Of a stretch of 64,000 nt of DNA, positions 45,421 to 55,122 are shown piece by piece. The translations under genes were made by a program, and so were the position numbers. This DNA comes from Nonomuraea gerenzanensis (lineage in GTDB: Bacteria; Actinomycetota; Actinomycetes; Streptosporangiales; Streptosporangiaceae): contig NZ_CP084058.1 in NCBI RefSeq assembly GCF_020215645.1, positions 868,001 through 932,000 of the forward strand, in the 5' to 3' direction. The notes below the pieces were generated by a model that was given only the letters and a program-made list of their open reading frames with translations, made no database searches and had not been told where the DNA came from. Every line of letters begins with the position of its first letter. Position 1 is the stretch's first letter.

Positions 45421-45480
45421 TGGGGGCTCCCAGAGCCCCCATGACGGCGTCCAAGGACGCGGGGCCCACAGCCCCGCGTC
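45421..45480 (+). other. Two perfect hairpins in the rpsQ-rplN gap
   Basis: TGGGGGCT/AGCCCCCA (45421-45428, 45434-45441) and GACGCGGGGC/GCCCCGCGTC (45456-45465, 45471-45480), each with a 5-nt loop, in a 191-bp gap. A third GC-rich element follows near 45490-45515. They likely mark the boundary between the S10 and spc transcription units. Confidence 0.75.
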
Positions 45481-45585
45481 GCCTGCGGTGCGGCGCCCTC
45501 CGGGGCGCTGTGGCCGTGGGAACAAGACAATGCCAGGTTCCGCCAGGCTCAGAGATGAGAACCGGCGCGACTATCAGGAGTAGAC

Positions 45586-45957
45586 GTGATCCAGCAGGAG
45601 TCGCGGCTCAAGGTCGCCGACAACACGGGCGCGAAGGAGATCCTTTGCATCCGTGTTCTCGGTGGCTCGGGCCGACGCTACGCCGGTATCGGCGACGTCA
45701 TCGTCGCCACTGTCAAGGACGCGCTGCCGGGCAGCACGGGCGTCAAGAAGGGTGACGTGGTCAAGGCCGTCGTCGTCCGTACGGTCAAGGAGCGCCGCCG
45801 GCCCGACGGCTCCTACATCCGCTTCGACGAGAACGCCGCCGTCATCATCAAGGACAGCGGTGACCCTCGTGGCACTCGTATCTTCGGCCCGGTCGGCCGC
45901 GAGCTGCGCGACAAGAAGTTCATGCGCATCATCTCGCTCGCCCCGGAGGTGTTGTAA
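45586..45957 (+). CDS. rplN: 50S ribosomal protein L14
   Basis: 123 residues starting [20 protein letters not shown]. It contributes to inter-subunit bridges and is the binding site of RsfS. GTG start with CAGGAG upstream. First gene of the spc block. Confidence 0.96.
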   Translation: MIQQESRLKVADNTGAKEILCIRVLGGSGRRYAGIGDVIVATVKDALPGSTGVKKGDVVKAVVVRTVKERRRPDGSYIRFDENAAVIIKDSGDPRGTRIFGPVGRELRDKKFMRIISLAPEVL

Positions 45958-46263
45958 ATGCCGAAGTCGCTGCACGTGAAGAAGGGTGACCTGGTCCAGG
46001 TCATCGCCGGCAAGGACAAGGGTGCCAAGGGCCGTGTGATCGCCACGCTGCCGCGCGAGGACCGCGTGGTGGTCGAGGGCATCAACATGATCAAGAAGCA
46101 CGCCAAGGAGACCCACCAGGGCCCGCGCGGTGCCAAGACCGGCGGCGTGCAGACCATGGAGGGCCCGATTCACGTCTCGAACGTGAAGAAGCTCAAGGAC
46201 GACAAGCCCGCCGAGAAGAAGGCCGACGAGAAGAAGGCCGACGAGACGGGTGAGGACAGCTGA
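45958..46263 (+). CDS. rplX: 50S ribosomal protein L24
   Basis: 101 residues. The KOW motif [20 protein letters not shown] is near the N-terminus; a Lys/Asp/Glu-rich tail ([16 protein letters not shown]) follows. It is an assembly initiator of the 50S subunit. It starts directly after the rplN stop and its stop overlaps rplE. Confidence 0.96.
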   Translation: MPKSLHVKKGDLVQVIAGKDKGAKGRVIATLPREDRVVVEGINMIKKHAKETHQGPRGAKTGGVQTMEGPIHVSNVKKLKDDKPAEKKADEKKADETGEDS

Positions 46264-46850
46264 TGACTGCCACGACCACTGAGAACGAGACCGCGACCGA
46301 GCGCCCGACGCCGCGACTCAAGACGAAGTACCGCGAGGAGATCGCGGCCCAGCTTCGCGAGCAGTTCGGCATCGAGAACGTCATGCAGATCCCGGCCCTG
46401 ACCAAGATCAAGGTCAACATGGGTGTCGGCGAGGCGGCTCGCGACTCGAAGCTCATCGAGGGCGCTGTCCGCGACCTCACCGCGATCACCGGTCAGAAGC
46501 CGGCCGTCGTCCGGGCGCGCAAGTCCATCGCGCAGTTCAAGCTGCGCGAGGGCATGCCGATCGGCGCGCACGTCACGCTGCGCGGCGACCGCATGTGGGA
46601 GTTCCTCGACCGGCTGCTGGCGCTGGCCCTGCCCCGAATCAGGGACTTCCGCGGTCTGTCGCCCAAGCAGTTCGACGGCAACGGGAACTACACCTTCGGT
46701 CTGACCGAGCAGGTCATGTTCCACGAGGTCGACCAGGACAAGGTCGACCGGGCGCGGGGCATGGACATCACGATCGTGACCACCGCGAAGAACGACGACC
46801 AGGGCCGGGCGCTGCTGAAGCTCCTCGGCTTCCCGTTCAAGGAGGCCTGA
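46263..46850 (+). CDS. rplE: 50S ribosomal protein L5
   Basis: 195 residues. A Thr/Glu-rich N-terminal extension of about 18 residues precedes the core ([20 protein letters not shown]). The C-terminal [20 protein letters not shown] is diagnostic. It binds 5S rRNA. It starts at TGATG with rplX. Confidence 0.97.
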   Translation: MTATTTENETATERPTPRLKTKYREEIAAQLREQFGIENVMQIPALTKIKVNMGVGEAARDSKLIEGAVRDLTAITGQKPAVVRARKSIAQFKLREGMPIGAHVTLRGDRMWEFLDRLLALALPRIRDFRGLSPKQFDGNGNYTFGLTEQVMFHEVDQDKVDRARGMDITIVTTAKNDDQGRALLKLLGFPFKEA

Positions 46851-46854
46851 TCCA

Positions 46855-47040
46855 ATGGCGAAGAAGTCGCTGATCGCCAAGGCGGGGCGCAAGCAGAAGT
46901 TCGAGGTCCGGGCCTACACGCGTTGCTCGCGTTGCGGTCGCCCGCGCGCGGTCTACAGGAAGTTCGGCCTGTGCCGCGTGTGCTTCCGCGAGATGGCGCA
47001 CCGGGGCGAGCTGCCCGGCATCACCAAGTCGAGCTGGTAG
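46855..47040 (+). CDS. rpsN: 30S ribosomal protein S14 type Z
   Basis: 61 residues with the zinc ribbon C24, C27, C40 and C43 (CSRCGRP, GLCRVC). This short zinc form is the main S14 in actinobacteria; zinc-free paralogues, if any, would be elsewhere. GGAGG in the end of rplE serves its ATG. Confidence 0.97.
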   Translation: MAKKSLIAKAGRKQKFEVRAYTRCSRCGRPRAVYRKFGLCRVCFREMAHRGELPGITKSSW

Positions 47041-47050
47041 ATACCCTGAA

Positions 47051-47075
47051 GGGCGGCTCTCTCGCAGGGCCGCCC
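47051..47075 (+). other. Hairpin between rpsN and rpsH
   Basis: GGGCGGC (47051-47057) pairs with GCCGCCC (47069-47075) around an 11-nt loop. It lies in a 145-bp gap within the spc block. Possible processing or partial termination site. Confidence 0.45.
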
Positions 47076-47185
47076 CTCATGTTCGTAGAAGACAGGGCGC
47101 ACAACGCGCCCACGACCACGCCAAAGGTCCACCGGCAGAGCGCTGCTTCGCCGACTGGAAACCGTGGTGAGGAAGGCCACTGGCC

Positions 47186-47584
47186 ATGACGATGACCGAC
47201 CCGATCGCAGACATGCTCACACGTCTGCGCAACGCGAATTCGGCGTACCACGACAGCGTGTCGATGCCGTACTCGAAGATCAAGGCGCACATCGCCGAGA
47301 TCCTCCAGCAGGAGGGTTACATCCAGGCTTGGACCGTCGAGGACGCCAAGGTCGGGAAGAACCTCGTGGTGGAGCTCAAGTTCGGGCCCACCCGTGAGCG
47401 GTCGCTCGCGGGCCTGCGCCGGGTTTCCAAGCCCGGTCTGCGGGTTTATGCGAAGAAGGACAACCTGCCTCGAGTCCTGGGCGGACTGGGCGTCGCGATC
47501 ATCTCGACGTCCCACGGCCTCATGACCGACAAGCAGGCCGGCAAGCGTGGCGTGGGCGGCGAAGTCCTCGCCTACGTCTGGTAG
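47186..47584 (+). CDS. rpsH: 30S ribosomal protein S8
   Basis: 132 residues; [20 protein letters not shown] and the C-terminal [11 protein letters not shown] are diagnostic. S8 binds the central domain of 16S rRNA and in E. coli represses the spc operon. ATG 47186 or ATG 47192 could start it. Confidence 0.96.
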   Translation: MTMTDPIADMLTRLRNANSAYHDSVSMPYSKIKAHIAEILQQEGYIQAWTVEDAKVGKNLVVELKFGPTRERSLAGLRRVSKPGLRVYAKKDNLPRVLGGLGVAIISTSHGLMTDKQAGKRGVGGEVLAYVW

Positions 47585-47600
47585 AGGGGAGGAACACAGC

Positions 47601-48143
47601 ATGTCGCGAATCGGACGGCTGCCCATCCCTGTGCCGAGTGGCGTCGACATCACGATCGACGGCCAGGATGTCCAGGTCAAGGGCCCGAAGGGCACGCTCA
47701 CTCACACGGTCGCCGAGCCCATCAAGGTCGCTCGGGACGACGACGGCGCCATCGCCGTCACCCGGCCCAACGACGAGAACAAGGTCCGTGCGCTGCACGG
47801 CCTGTCCAGGACGCTGATCGCCAACATGGTGCAGGGCGTCACTCAGGGCTACTCCAAGAGCCTTGAGATCGTCGGCGTCGGTTACCGCGTCCAGGCCAAG
47901 GGCCCGACGCAGCTGGAGTTCTCTCTGGGCTTCAGTCACCCGGTCATCGTCGACGCCCCCGATGGCGTCAGCTTCCGCGTCGAGAAGCCGACCCTGTTCC
48001 ACGTGGACGGCATCGACAAGCAGAAGGTCGGCGAGGTCGCGGCCAACATCCGCAAGTTGCGCAAGCCTGACCCGTACAAGGGCAAGGGCGTGCGTTACCA
48101 GGGCGAACAGATCCGCCGCAAGGTCGGAAAGGCTGGTAAGTAG
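47601..48143 (+). CDS. rplF: 50S ribosomal protein L6
   Basis: 180 residues starting [17 protein letters not shown], with the C-terminal signature [14 protein letters not shown]. It lies near the sarcin-ricin loop. GGGGAGGAAC precedes ATG 47601. Confidence 0.97.
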   Translation: MSRIGRLPIPVPSGVDITIDGQDVQVKGPKGTLTHTVAEPIKVARDDDGAIAVTRPNDENKVRALHGLSRTLIANMVQGVTQGYSKSLEIVGVGYRVQAKGPTQLEFSLGFSHPVIVDAPDGVSFRVEKPTLFHVDGIDKQKVGEVAANIRKLRKPDPYKGKGVRYQGEQIRRKVGKAGK

Positions 48144-48145
48144 GC

Positions 48146-48529
48146 ATGGCTCCGAAGACTGCGTTCAGCAAGCACACGGCTGCCCGCACCGTCTCGCGGG
48201 CCCGCCGTCACCGCCGCGTCCGCAAGAACGTCGTCGGTACGGCCGCGCGTCCGCGTCTGGTCGTCAACCGCTCGACCCGTCACATGTTCGTCCAGATCGT
48301 GGACGACTCCGTCGGCCACACGCTGGTGAGCGCGTCCACCATGGACCCCTCGCTGCGGTCGCTGGAGGCGGACAAGACCGAGAAGGCGAAGAAGGTCGGC
48401 GAGCTCCTCGCTCAGCGGGCCAAGGAAGCCGGGATCACGGCGGTCGTCTTCGACCGCGGTGGCAACCGCTACGCCGGGCGCATCGCCGCTCTGGCGGACA
48501 GCGCCCGCGAAGGCGGGCTCGAATTCTGA
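48146..48529 (+). CDS. rplR: 50S ribosomal protein L18
   Basis: 127 residues. The basic N-terminus binds 5S r[23 protein letters not shown] and [20 protein letters not shown] are diagnostic. It starts two bases after rplF. Confidence 0.96.
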   Translation: MAPKTAFSKHTAARTVSRARRHRRVRKNVVGTAARPRLVVNRSTRHMFVQIVDDSVGHTLVSASTMDPSLRSLEADKTEKAKKVGELLAQRAKEAGITAVVFDRGGNRYAGRIAALADSAREGGLEF

Positions 48530-48557
48530 TGACCGCAATGGAGAAGAGGAACCACTG

Positions 48558-49187
48558 ATGGCTGCAGCTCCGCGTCGCGGTGGCGGCACCGGTGGCGAGC
48601 GGCGGGACCGTCGTGACGATCGCCGCGGCGGCGCCGCCGACAAGGGCGTCTCGTACATCGAGCGCGTAGTGAAGATCAACCGAGTGGCCAAGGTCGTGAA
48701 GGGTGGTCGTCGCTTCAGCTTCACCGCCCTCGTCGTCGTCGGTGACGGCAACGGCCTGGTCGGCGTCGGCTATGGCAAGGCCAAGGAAGTCCCCGCGGCC
48801 ATCGCCAAGGGTGTCGAAGAGGCGAAGAAGCACTTCTTCAAGGTCCCCCGGATCCAGGGCACGATCCCGCACACCGTGCAGGGCGAGGAGGCGGCCGGCG
48901 TCGTCTTCCTGCGTCCGGCCTCGGCCGGTACCGGCGTCATCGCCGGTGGCCCGGTGCGCGCGGTCCTGGAGTGCGCGGGCATCCACGACGTGCTGTCCAA
49001 GTCGCTCGGCTCGGACAACCCGATCAACATCGTGCACGCCACCGTGGCGGCGCTGAAGGGCCTTTCGCGCCCCGAGGAGATCGCCGCCCGCCGTGGCCTG
49101 CCGATCGAGGACGTGGCCCCGCCTGCCATGCTCAAGGCCCAGCGTGAGGGTCTGGCGGAGGCGGCGGCCGCGAAGGCGGTGAGCTAG
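48558..49187 (+). CDS. rpsE: 30S ribosomal protein S5
   Basis: 209 residues. An Arg/Gly/Asp-rich N-terminal extension of about 30 residues precedes the double-stranded-RNA-binding core ([20 protein letters not shown]). The loop after it is where spectinomycin resistance arises. S5 acts in decoding fidelity. AGAGGAACCACTG precedes the ATG. Confidence 0.96.
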   Translation: MAAAPRRGGGTGGERRDRRDDRRGGAADKGVSYIERVVKINRVAKVVKGGRRFSFTALVVVGDGNGLVGVGYGKAKEVPAAIAKGVEEAKKHFFKVPRIQGTIPHTVQGEEAAGVVFLRPASAGTGVIAGGPVRAVLECAGIHDVLSKSLGSDNPINIVHATVAALKGLSRPEEIAARRGLPIEDVAPPAMLKAQREGLAEAAAAKAVS

Positions 49188-49189
49188 TC

Positions 49190-49372
49190 ATGGCACGCCT
49201 GAAGATCACTCAGGTTCGCTCGAAGATCGGTGGCAAGCAGAACCAGCGTGACTCGCTGCGTTCGCTTGGCCTGAAGCGAATCGGCGACGTCGTCGTCAAG
49301 GAGGACCGGCCCGAGATTCGCGGCATGGTCTCCGTGGTGACGCACCTCGTCGAGGTGGAAGAGGTCGACTAG
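49190..49372 (+). CDS. rpmD: 50S ribosomal protein L30
   Basis: 60 residues: [20 protein letters not shown] and [14 protein letters not shown] are diagnostic. It starts two bases after rpsE and ends two bases before rplO. Confidence 0.95.
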   Translation: MARLKITQVRSKIGGKQNQRDSLRSLGLKRIGDVVVKEDRPEIRGMVSVVTHLVEVEEVD

Positions 49373-49374
49373 TC

Positions 49375-49830
49375 ATGACTGACAAGGCTCCGCTGAAGAT
49401 TCACGACCTGCGTCCGGCCCCCGGCGCCAACAAGCCGAAGGTCCGCAAGGGCCGCGGCGAGGCGTCCAAGGGCAAGACCGCCGGTCGCGGCACCAAGGGC
49501 TCGCACGCCCGTACCACGGTGCCCCTCGGTTTCGAGGGTGGCCAGGTGCCGCTGCAGAGGCGTCTGCCGAAGCTCAAGGGCTTCTCCAACGCCCTGTTCA
49601 AGACGACCTACCAGGTCGTCAACCTCGACAGGATCGGCGAGCTGTTCCCCGAGGGTGGCGAGGTCACCGTCGAGGCTCTGGTCGCCAAGGGTGCTGTTCG
49701 CAAGAACCAGCTCGTGAAGGTGCTCGGCACCGGCGAGATCTCGGTCGCGGTGAACGTGACGGCTCACGCCTTCTCGTCCTCCGCGAAGGAGAAGATCGCC
49801 GCCGCCGGTGGTTCCGTTACCGAGCTGTAG
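49375..49830 (+). CDS. rplO: 50S ribosomal protein L15
   Basis: 151 residues with the Gly/Lys-rich N-terminal extension ([20 protein letters not shown]) that threads into 23S rRNA. It is last before secY, from which a hairpin gap separates it. Confidence 0.96.
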   Translation: MTDKAPLKIHDLRPAPGANKPKVRKGRGEASKGKTAGRGTKGSHARTTVPLGFEGGQVPLQRRLPKLKGFSNALFKTTYQVVNLDRIGELFPEGGEVTVEALVAKGAVRKNQLVKVLGTGEISVAVNVTAHAFSSSAKEKIAAAGGSVTEL

Positions 49831-49844
49831 TAACGCTATGACGA

Positions 49845-49877
49845 GGCGTGGGGGCTCTGACAATGGGCCCCCACGCC
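49845..49877 (+). terminator. Hairpin between rplO and secY
   Basis: GGCGTGGGGGC (49845-49855) pairs with GCCCCCACGCC (49867-49877). Both the shape and the 171-bp gap suggest a transcription-unit boundary. TTGACA at 49925-49930 could be a -35 for secY, but the -10 is poor. Confidence 0.65.
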
Positions 49878-50001
49878 CGTAGTGCGTTAGAGTTCGCGAG
49901 ACGGCAGGCTTCTGTCCGGCTCGTTTGACAATGAGACTTCAGATGGCAGATCCCCGCACCATCGCTTACTCACACCGCCGTAAAGGCGCGCAGGAGGGAC
50001 C

Positions 50002-51306
50002 GTGCTGACCGCGTTTACCCGGGCGTTCCGGACACCGGACCTGCGCAAGAAGTTGCTCTTCACCCTGGGCATCATCGCGCTTTTCCGTCTCGGCTCGGTT
50101 CTTCCGACCCCGGGAGTCCACGTCCAGAACCTCGCCGCCTGTTTCGACCAGGCTCGGAGTGGCGACACCGGCAACATCTACGGGATGGTCCAGCTCTTCA
50201 GCGGCGGTGCGCTGCTGAAGCTTTCCGTGTTCGCGCTGGGCATCATGCCGTACATCACCGCGAGCATCATTCTCCAGCTGCTCGTCGTGGTCATTCCGCG
50301 ACTCGAAGCGCTGAAGAAGGAAGGCCAATCCGGCCAGACCAAGATCACGCAGTATACGCGTTATCTGACCATCGGGCTCGCGGTCCTGCAGTCCACCGCC
50401 TTCATCGCGCTGGCCCGTACCGGTCAGCTCTTCCCGAACTGCCAGCAGGACGTCCTGCTCGACCCCGACAACATCTTCATGATCGTCACCATGGTGATCA
50501 TCATGACGGCCGGTACGTCGGTGATCATGTGGCTCGGTGAGCTCATCACCGACCGCGGTGTCGGCAACGGCATGTCCATCCTGATCTTCACGCAGGTCGT
50601 CGCGGTCTTCCCCTCCGAGCTGGCGAACATCTTCCAGGCGAACAAGTTCACCTTCGCGGTCGTCATGGTGGTCGGCATCTTCATGATCGCCGCGGTGGTC
50701 TTCGTCGAGCAGGCCCAGCGCCGCATCCCGGTGCAGTACGCCAAGCGCATGGTGGGCCGCCGGATGTACGGCGGCACGTCCACCTACATCCCGCTGAAGG
50801 TCAACCAGGCCGGCATCATCCCGGTCATCTTCGCCTCCTCGCTGCTCTACCTGCCGCAGCTCATCACGTCGCTCTTCCAGACGAGCGACAACGTGGTGAT
50901 CACCTGGATCTCGCAGAACCTGGCCACGGGCGACACCCCGATCTACATGGCCACGTTCTTCCTGCTGATCATCTTCTTCACCTACTTCTACGTGTCGATT
51001 ACGTTCAACCCCACTGAAGTCGCCGACAACATGAAGAAGTACGGTGGATTCATTCCGGGCATCCGCCCCGGCCGTCCGACGGCTGAATACCTGAACTTCG
51101 TGCTCACCCGTCTGACCGCGCCCGGCGCGCTCTATCTGGGTCTGATCTCCATGGTCCCGATCGTCGCGCTGGCGGTGGCCGGTGCGAGCCAGAACTTCCC
51201 GTTCGGAGGGACGAGCATTCTGATCATGGTAGGCGTCGGCCTGGACACGGTGAAGCAGATCGAGAGCCAGCTGCAGCAGCGTAACTACGAAGGTTTCCTG
51301 CGGTAG
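50002..51306 (+). CDS. secY: Preprotein translocase subunit SecY
   Basis: 434 residues with ten membrane helices. The plug region [40 protein letters not shown] and the cytoplasmic loop [20 protein letters not shown] are conserved. It is the channel of the Sec translocon with SecE (13745). GTG start with AGGAGGGACC upstream. The stop overlaps adk. Confidence 0.97.
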   Translation: MLTAFTRAFRTPDLRKKLLFTLGIIALFRLGSVLPTPGVHVQNLAACFDQARSGDTGNIYGMVQLFSGGALLKLSVFALGIMPYITASIILQLLVVVIPRLEALKKEGQSGQTKITQYTRYLTIGLAVLQSTAFIALARTGQLFPNCQQDVLLDPDNIFMIVTMVIIMTAGTSVIMWLGELITDRGVGNGMSILIFTQVVAVFPSELANIFQANKFTFAVVMVVGIFMIAAVVFVEQAQRRIPVQYAKRMVGRRMYGGTSTYIPLKVNQAGIIPVIFASSLLYLPQLITSLFQTSDNVVITWISQNLATGDTPIYMATFFLLIIFFTYFYVSITFNPTEVADNMKKYGGFIPGIRPGRPTAEYLNFVLTRLTAPGALYLGLISMVPIVALAVAGASQNFPFGGTSILIMVGVGLDTVKQIESQLQQRNYEGFLR

Positions 51307-51956
51307 TGCGTCTCGTTCTGGTTGGGCCCCCTGGAGCGGGTAAGGGGACACAGGCCCAGTACATCGCATCGAACCTGTCCATCCCGAAAATTTCGACAGG
51401 TGACATCTTCCGTGCCAACGTCTCCGGCGGCACGGATCTTGGCAAGCTGGCCAAGACGTACATGGACCGTGGTGACCTGGTGCCCGACGAGGTCACCATC
51501 GCCATGGTCCGTGACCGTCTGTCCGAGGACGACGCGCAGGACGGGTTCCTGCTCGACGGCTTCCCGAGGAACGTCGCGCAGGCGGAGATCCTGCGGGACA
51601 TGCTCAAGGACTGGGGCCAGGCGCTCGACCTCGTACTCGAGCTTGTGGTGGACGACGACGAGGTGGTCAGGCGGCTCGCCGGCCGGCGCACCTGCAGCCA
51701 GTGCGGGCGCATCTGGCACGTCGAGTTCGACGACAAGAAGGACGACAAGTGTGACGCGTGCGGGGGCGCGCTCTTCCAGCGTGACGACGACAAGGAAGAG
51801 ACCGTCAGGCATCGCCTGGAGGTCTACCAGGAGCAGACGGCTCCGCTGGTCTCCTACTACGCCGACGAGGGCATCCTCGTGGGCGTCGACGCGACTGGGC
51901 CGGTCGAGGAGGTCACTCAGCGGGCCATGGACGCGATCCGGCCGTTCCTGGGTTAG
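51306..51956 (+). CDS. adk: Adenylate kinase, zinc-LID type
   Basis: 216 residues. The P-loop is GPPGAGKGT (7-15), the AMP site includes [10 protein letters not shown] and [13 protein letters not shown]. The LID has four cysteines, C130, C133, C149 and C152, as in Gram-positive zinc-containing enzymes. It interconverts ATP, AMP and ADP. GTG start within TAGTG. Confidence 0.97.
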   Translation: MRLVLVGPPGAGKGTQAQYIASNLSIPKISTGDIFRANVSGGTDLGKLAKTYMDRGDLVPDEVTIAMVRDRLSEDDAQDGFLLDGFPRNVAQAEILRDMLKDWGQALDLVLELVVDDDEVVRRLAGRRTCSQCGRIWHVEFDDKKDDKCDACGGALFQRDDDKEETVRHRLEVYQEQTAPLVSYYADEGILVGVDATGPVEEVTQRAMDAIRPFLG

Positions 51957-52066
51957 CCCGGTAACGACCGATTTGCGGAGGTGGCACGGGTTTCCGTGCC
52001 ACCTCGCGGCTATTGTGGGGGAATTGGGCCCCCACTGAGGCCCGTTGAGACCCAGGGGGGCAGAAG

Positions 52067-52876
52067 ATGTTCAAACGCAACAGGCACGGCATCCAGATCA
52101 AGTCGCCGGAGCAGCTCGAGAAGATGCGGGCCGCCGGCCTCGTGGTCGGGCGCACGCTCGACCTGCTCAAGCGCTCGGTGGAGCCCGGCATGACGCCGCT
52201 CGACCTCGACGTCATCGCCGAGAAGGCGATCAGGGGCGAGGGCGCGATCCCCTCGTTCAAGGGCTACCAGGGCTTCCCCGCCACGATCTGCGCCTCGGTG
52301 AACGACGAGGTGGTGCACGGCATCCCGACCAACGCCCGCAAGCTGCGCGAGGGTGACATCATCTCGATCGACTGCGGCGCGATCCTGGAGGGCTGGCACG
52401 GCGACTCCGCCGTCACGGTCCCGGTCGGCGAGGTCGACCCGAAGCTGACCGAGCTGATGCGGGTCACGGAGGAGGCCATGTGGCGCGGTATCGCCGCGCT
52501 GCGGCCCGGCCGGCACCTGTCCGACATCGGGTACGAAGTCGAGCGTTACGTGAAGTCTCAGGGCCGCTACGGCATCCCTCCGGAGTACGGCGGCCACGGC
52601 ATCGGCACCGAGATGCACATGGACCCGTGGATCGCCAACCACGGCAAGCCGGGCCGCGGCCCGGCGCTCGAGGAGGGCATGTGCCTGGCCATCGAGCCCA
52701 TGGTCAACCTCGGCACCGAGCGCACCCGCGTGCTGGCCGACGACTGGACCGTGGTCACGATCGACGGTAAGCACTCCGCACACTTCGAACACAGCGTCGC
52801 CGTGACACATAATGGTCCTTGGGTGCTGACCGCCCTAGACGGGGGCGAATCGCGCCTGGCTCAACTTCAGCCCTAG
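52067..52876 (+). CDS. map: Methionine aminopeptidase type I
   Basis: 269 residues. The substrate His is H84 (VVHGIP), and metal ligands are D102 (SIDCG), D113 (HGDSA), H177 (GGHGIG), E210 (AIEPM) and E241 (HFEHS). It removes the initiator Met from new proteins. It is of the class Ia length without an N-terminal zinc or SH3 extension. ATG follows GGGGGGCAGAAG. Confidence 0.96.
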   Translation: MFKRNRHGIQIKSPEQLEKMRAAGLVVGRTLDLLKRSVEPGMTPLDLDVIAEKAIRGEGAIPSFKGYQGFPATICASVNDEVVHGIPTNARKLREGDIISIDCGAILEGWHGDSAVTVPVGEVDPKLTELMRVTEEAMWRGIAALRPGRHLSDIGYEVERYVKSQGRYGIPPEYGGHGIGTEMHMDPWIANHGKPGRGPALEEGMCLAIEPMVNLGTERTRVLADDWTVVTIDGKHSAHFEHSVAVTHNGPWVLTALDGGESRLAQLQP

Positions 52877-52891
52877 CCGGGAGTGGGTGGG

Positions 52892-53326
52892 ATGGCGAAC
52901 AGCCCCGAGATGCGTGCCTCCGACGCCGACCGAGACCGGGTCGCCGCCATCCTCCGCGAGCACACCGCGCAGGGTCGCATCACGATGGACGAGTTCAACG
53001 AGCGGCTCGAGAACCTCTACCAGAGCAAGACCTACGGCGAGCTGGCCAAGCTGACGTCCGACCTGCCGGACGTGGACCTGCGTCACCTGCCGGTCAAGGC
53101 CACCGCGGCGCCCACGCCGCAGCACCAGAACATGCACCCCGGCATGAAGGCCGCGTGGAGCGCCTGGGCGGTGGCCAGCGGCATCAACTGGGTGATCTGG
53201 CTGATCGTGAGCATCACGGCCGGCGACCTGATCTATCCGTGGCCGCTGTGGGTGATGGGGCCGTGGGGCGTGATCCTGCTGGTGAGCACGATCTTCGGGA
53301 ACAACAACGAGCCGAAGAGCACGTAG
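52892..53326 (+). CDS. DUF1707 (SHOCT-like) domain membrane protein
   Basis: 144 residues. Residues about 6-60 are the DUF1707 domain (MRASDADRDRVAAILREHTA, GRITMDEFNERLENLYQSKT). Two membrane segments follow (INWVIWLIVSITAG and WVMGPWGVILLVSTIFG). Such proteins are common in actinobacteria; their role is unknown and possibly regulatory. ATG 52892 is chosen for the GGGAGTGGGTGGG upstream. It is not part of the conserved translation cluster. Confidence 0.85.
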   Translation: MANSPEMRASDADRDRVAAILREHTAQGRITMDEFNERLENLYQSKTYGELAKLTSDLPDVDLRHLPVKATAAPTPQHQNMHPGMKAAWSAWAVASGINWVIWLIVSITAGDLIYPWPLWVMGPWGVILLVSTIFGNNNEPKST

Positions 53327-53427
53327 GGACTTTGTGCAGTAGTGCACTGTGTGAATTCATGCGCAGTGCGGATACGCCCGGCTTCCTAACGTGAGCTGTG
53401 TCGACCACGACTCACGGAGGAAAGCAC

Positions 53428-53847
53428 ATGCGCAAGGTCCTTGCAGCCACCGCTCTCGCCGGCTCGATGGCGTTCGCCGGTCTGACCCTCGCCCCCGCCG
53501 CCCAGGCCGCCACCACCGCGGCGCCCGTCAGCGCCACGCAGGCGACCGGCTCGCTGGGGAGCTGGGGCAAGTTCTACTCCAGCAACAAGAAGGCCTACAC
53601 CTACGGCAAGACCTACAAGTCCGGTCAGAAGGTCTACACCCACTGGTACGGCAAGGAGTACACCCCCAAGTACGGCTACGTCTGGTTCAAGTACTACTCC
53701 GGCGGCAAGTGGTACACCTTCTACAAGAAGTGGAACGGCTCGCACCACGGCGTGTGGTCCGGCAAGGGGATCAAGAAGGTCTACACCTGGACCTGCTGGG
53801 GCGGGAAGCACACGTACTGCGGCTCGCGGCACCGCATCTACGGATAG
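53428..53847 (+). CDS. Small exported Tyr/Lys/Trp-rich protein
   Basis: 139 residues. A clear signal peptide (about 1-27, ending APAAQA) is followed by a mature part very rich in Tyr, Lys, Gly and Trp in an alternating pattern: YGKTYKSGQKVYTHWYGKEY, YVWFKYYSGGKWYTFYKKW. Two cysteines near the end (TWTCWGG, TYCGS) may pair. The pattern suggests short beta strands of a surface or adhesive protein, with no family recognised. GGAGG before ATG 53428 sets the start. It is high in AAG and TAC codons compared with neighbours. Confidence 0.8.
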   Translation: MRKVLAATALAGSMAFAGLTLAPAAQAATTAAPVSATQATGSLGSWGKFYSSNKKAYTYGKTYKSGQKVYTHWYGKEYTPKYGYVWFKYYSGGKWYTFYKKWNGSHHGVWSGKGIKKVYTWTCWGGKHTYCGSRHRIYG

Positions 53848-53860
53848 CGGTCATGGCCTT

Positions 53861-53889
53861 GGGCCCCCCGGGGAGTCTCCGGCGGGCCC
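53861..53889 (+). terminator. Terminator after the exported protein gene
   Basis: An 11-bp stem (one mismatch) with a 7-nt loop, GGGCCCCCCGG with CCGGCGGGCCC, starting 13 bases after the stop. Confidence 0.7.
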
Positions 53890-54125
53890 TTCGCTGTGTG
53901 TGTCAGGCACCCTAGGCGTGGGGTAGACTCTGCCATGGTTGTGTCAGGACACCTGGCACGCGTTTCGCGTTTTAGGCTCAGGTGTCGTACACTCCTTAGT
54001 CGGCTCACTATGACTTTCCACGCGTCGGCGATCCTTGCCGATCGTCGCTCTCTTCGAAGCGTGAAGGTCGCGGCTGCGTAGTGAACCGGAGCCTCAGACG
54101 ACCGATCAGTGAAACGCGAGGAATT
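53890..54125 (+). promoter_or_regulatory. infA upstream region with repeated TGTGTCAGG and promoter-like boxes
   Basis: TGTGTCAGG occurs at 53899-53907 and 53940-53948; the second is part of GTGTCAGGACAC. Candidate -10 boxes are TAGACT (53924-53929) and TACACT (53988-53993), both with weak -35s. A separate promoter for infA-rpmJ is likely because a terminator and unrelated genes precede it. Confidence 0.45.
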
Positions 54126-54347
54126 TTGGCCAAGAAAGACGGCGCCATCGAGATCGAGGGCACTGTGGTCGAATCGCTCCCGAACGCCATGTTCCGGGTG
54201 CAGCTCGACAACGGCCACAAAGTCCTGGCCCACATCAGCGGACGAATGCGGATGCACTACATCCGAATTCTTCCTGACGACCGGGTTGTCGTTGAGCTGA
54301 GCCCCTACGACCTGAGTCGTGGGCGGATCGTCTACCGATACAAGTAA
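54126..54347 (+). CDS. infA: Translation initiation factor IF-1
   Basis: 73-residue OB-fold protein ([40 protein letters not shown]). It binds the 30S A site during initiation. TTG 54126 is the start: GAGGA is just upstream and it gives the exact IF-1 length; an ATG-free extension upstream is rejected. Confidence 0.96.
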   Translation: MAKKDGAIEIEGTVVESLPNAMFRVQLDNGHKVLAHISGRMRMHYIRILPDDRVVVELSPYDLSRGRIVYRYK

Positions 54348-54371
54348 AGACGTCTGAGGACACGAAGGACA

Positions 54372-54485
54372 ATGAAGGTAAAGCCGAGCGTCAAGAAGAT
54401 CTGCGACAAGTGCAAGGTGATCCGCCGGCACGGTCGCGTCATGGTGATCTGCGACAACCTGCGCCACAAGCAGCGCCAGGGTTAG
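54372..54485 (+). CDS. rpmJ: 50S ribosomal protein L36
   Basis: 37 residues: [20 protein letters not shown] then [17 protein letters not shown]. Zinc ligands are C11, C14, C27 and H32. AAGGAC precedes the ATG; it lies 24 bases after infA. Confidence 0.97.
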   Translation: MKVKPSVKKICDKCKVIRRHGRVMVICDNLRHKQRQG

Positions 54486-54607
54486 TCGCCGCAAGGCTTC
54501 TCCGAGTCCGCCCCGCCAGGGTGCGGGCTCGATGCATGAGGAGCCTGCAACAAGTAGTCGCGTCCCACACCTGAGCAGGCGGTGTCTCACTGAACCGCTC
54601 AGGAGAC

Positions 54608-54626
54608 CCCCGGTCGGAGGCCGGGG
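54608..54626 (+). other. Hairpin upstream of rpsM
   Basis: CCCCGG (54608-54613) pairs with CCGGGG (54621-54626) in the 213-bp gap between rpmJ and rpsM. No other feature is seen in the gap. Confidence 0.4.
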
Positions 54627-54698
54627 CCCTCACCCCGGGCATTGGGGAGGGGTAGTGCGGCGCAAGACCTCCGCCACAAAGAAGGAGAATGCCCGACC

Positions 54699-55079
54699 AT
54701 GGCTCGCCTGGTTGGCGTCGACCTCCCCCGCGACAAGCGGCTGGAGATCGCTCTCACCTACATCTACGGAATCGGCCGCACCCGCGCCCAGGAGATCCTC
54801 CAGGCCACCGGCGTGAGCGGCGACCTGCGCGTGCACCAGCTCTCCGACACCGAGCTCGTCCCGATGCGTGACTACATCGAGGCGAACTTCAAGATCGAGG
54901 GTGACCTGCGCCGCGAGGTCCAGGCCGACATCCGCCGCAAGATCGAGATCGGTTGCTACCAGGGCATTCGGCACCGCAAGGGCCTGCCCGTGCACGGTCA
55001 GCGCACGCAGACCAACGCGCGCACCCGTAAGGGCAAGAAGAAGACCGTCGCCGGCAAGAAGAAGCCCGGTAAGAAGTAG
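54699..55079 (+). CDS. rpsM: 30S ribosomal protein S13
   Basis: 126 residues. [20 protein letters not shown] and [20 protein letters not shown] are diagnostic; the C-terminus is a Lys/Gly tail reaching the P-site tRNA. GAAGGAGAA lies upstream of ATG 54699. Confidence 0.97.
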   Translation: MARLVGVDLPRDKRLEIALTYIYGIGRTRAQEILQATGVSGDLRVHQLSDTELVPMRDYIEANFKIEGDLRREVQADIRRKIEIGCYQGIRHRKGLPVHGQRTQTNARTRKGKKKTVAGKKKPGKK

Positions 55080-55122
55080 TCCCGCAGCCGCGGACCGAAG
55101 ACCTCAGGAGTGAAGGCAAAGA

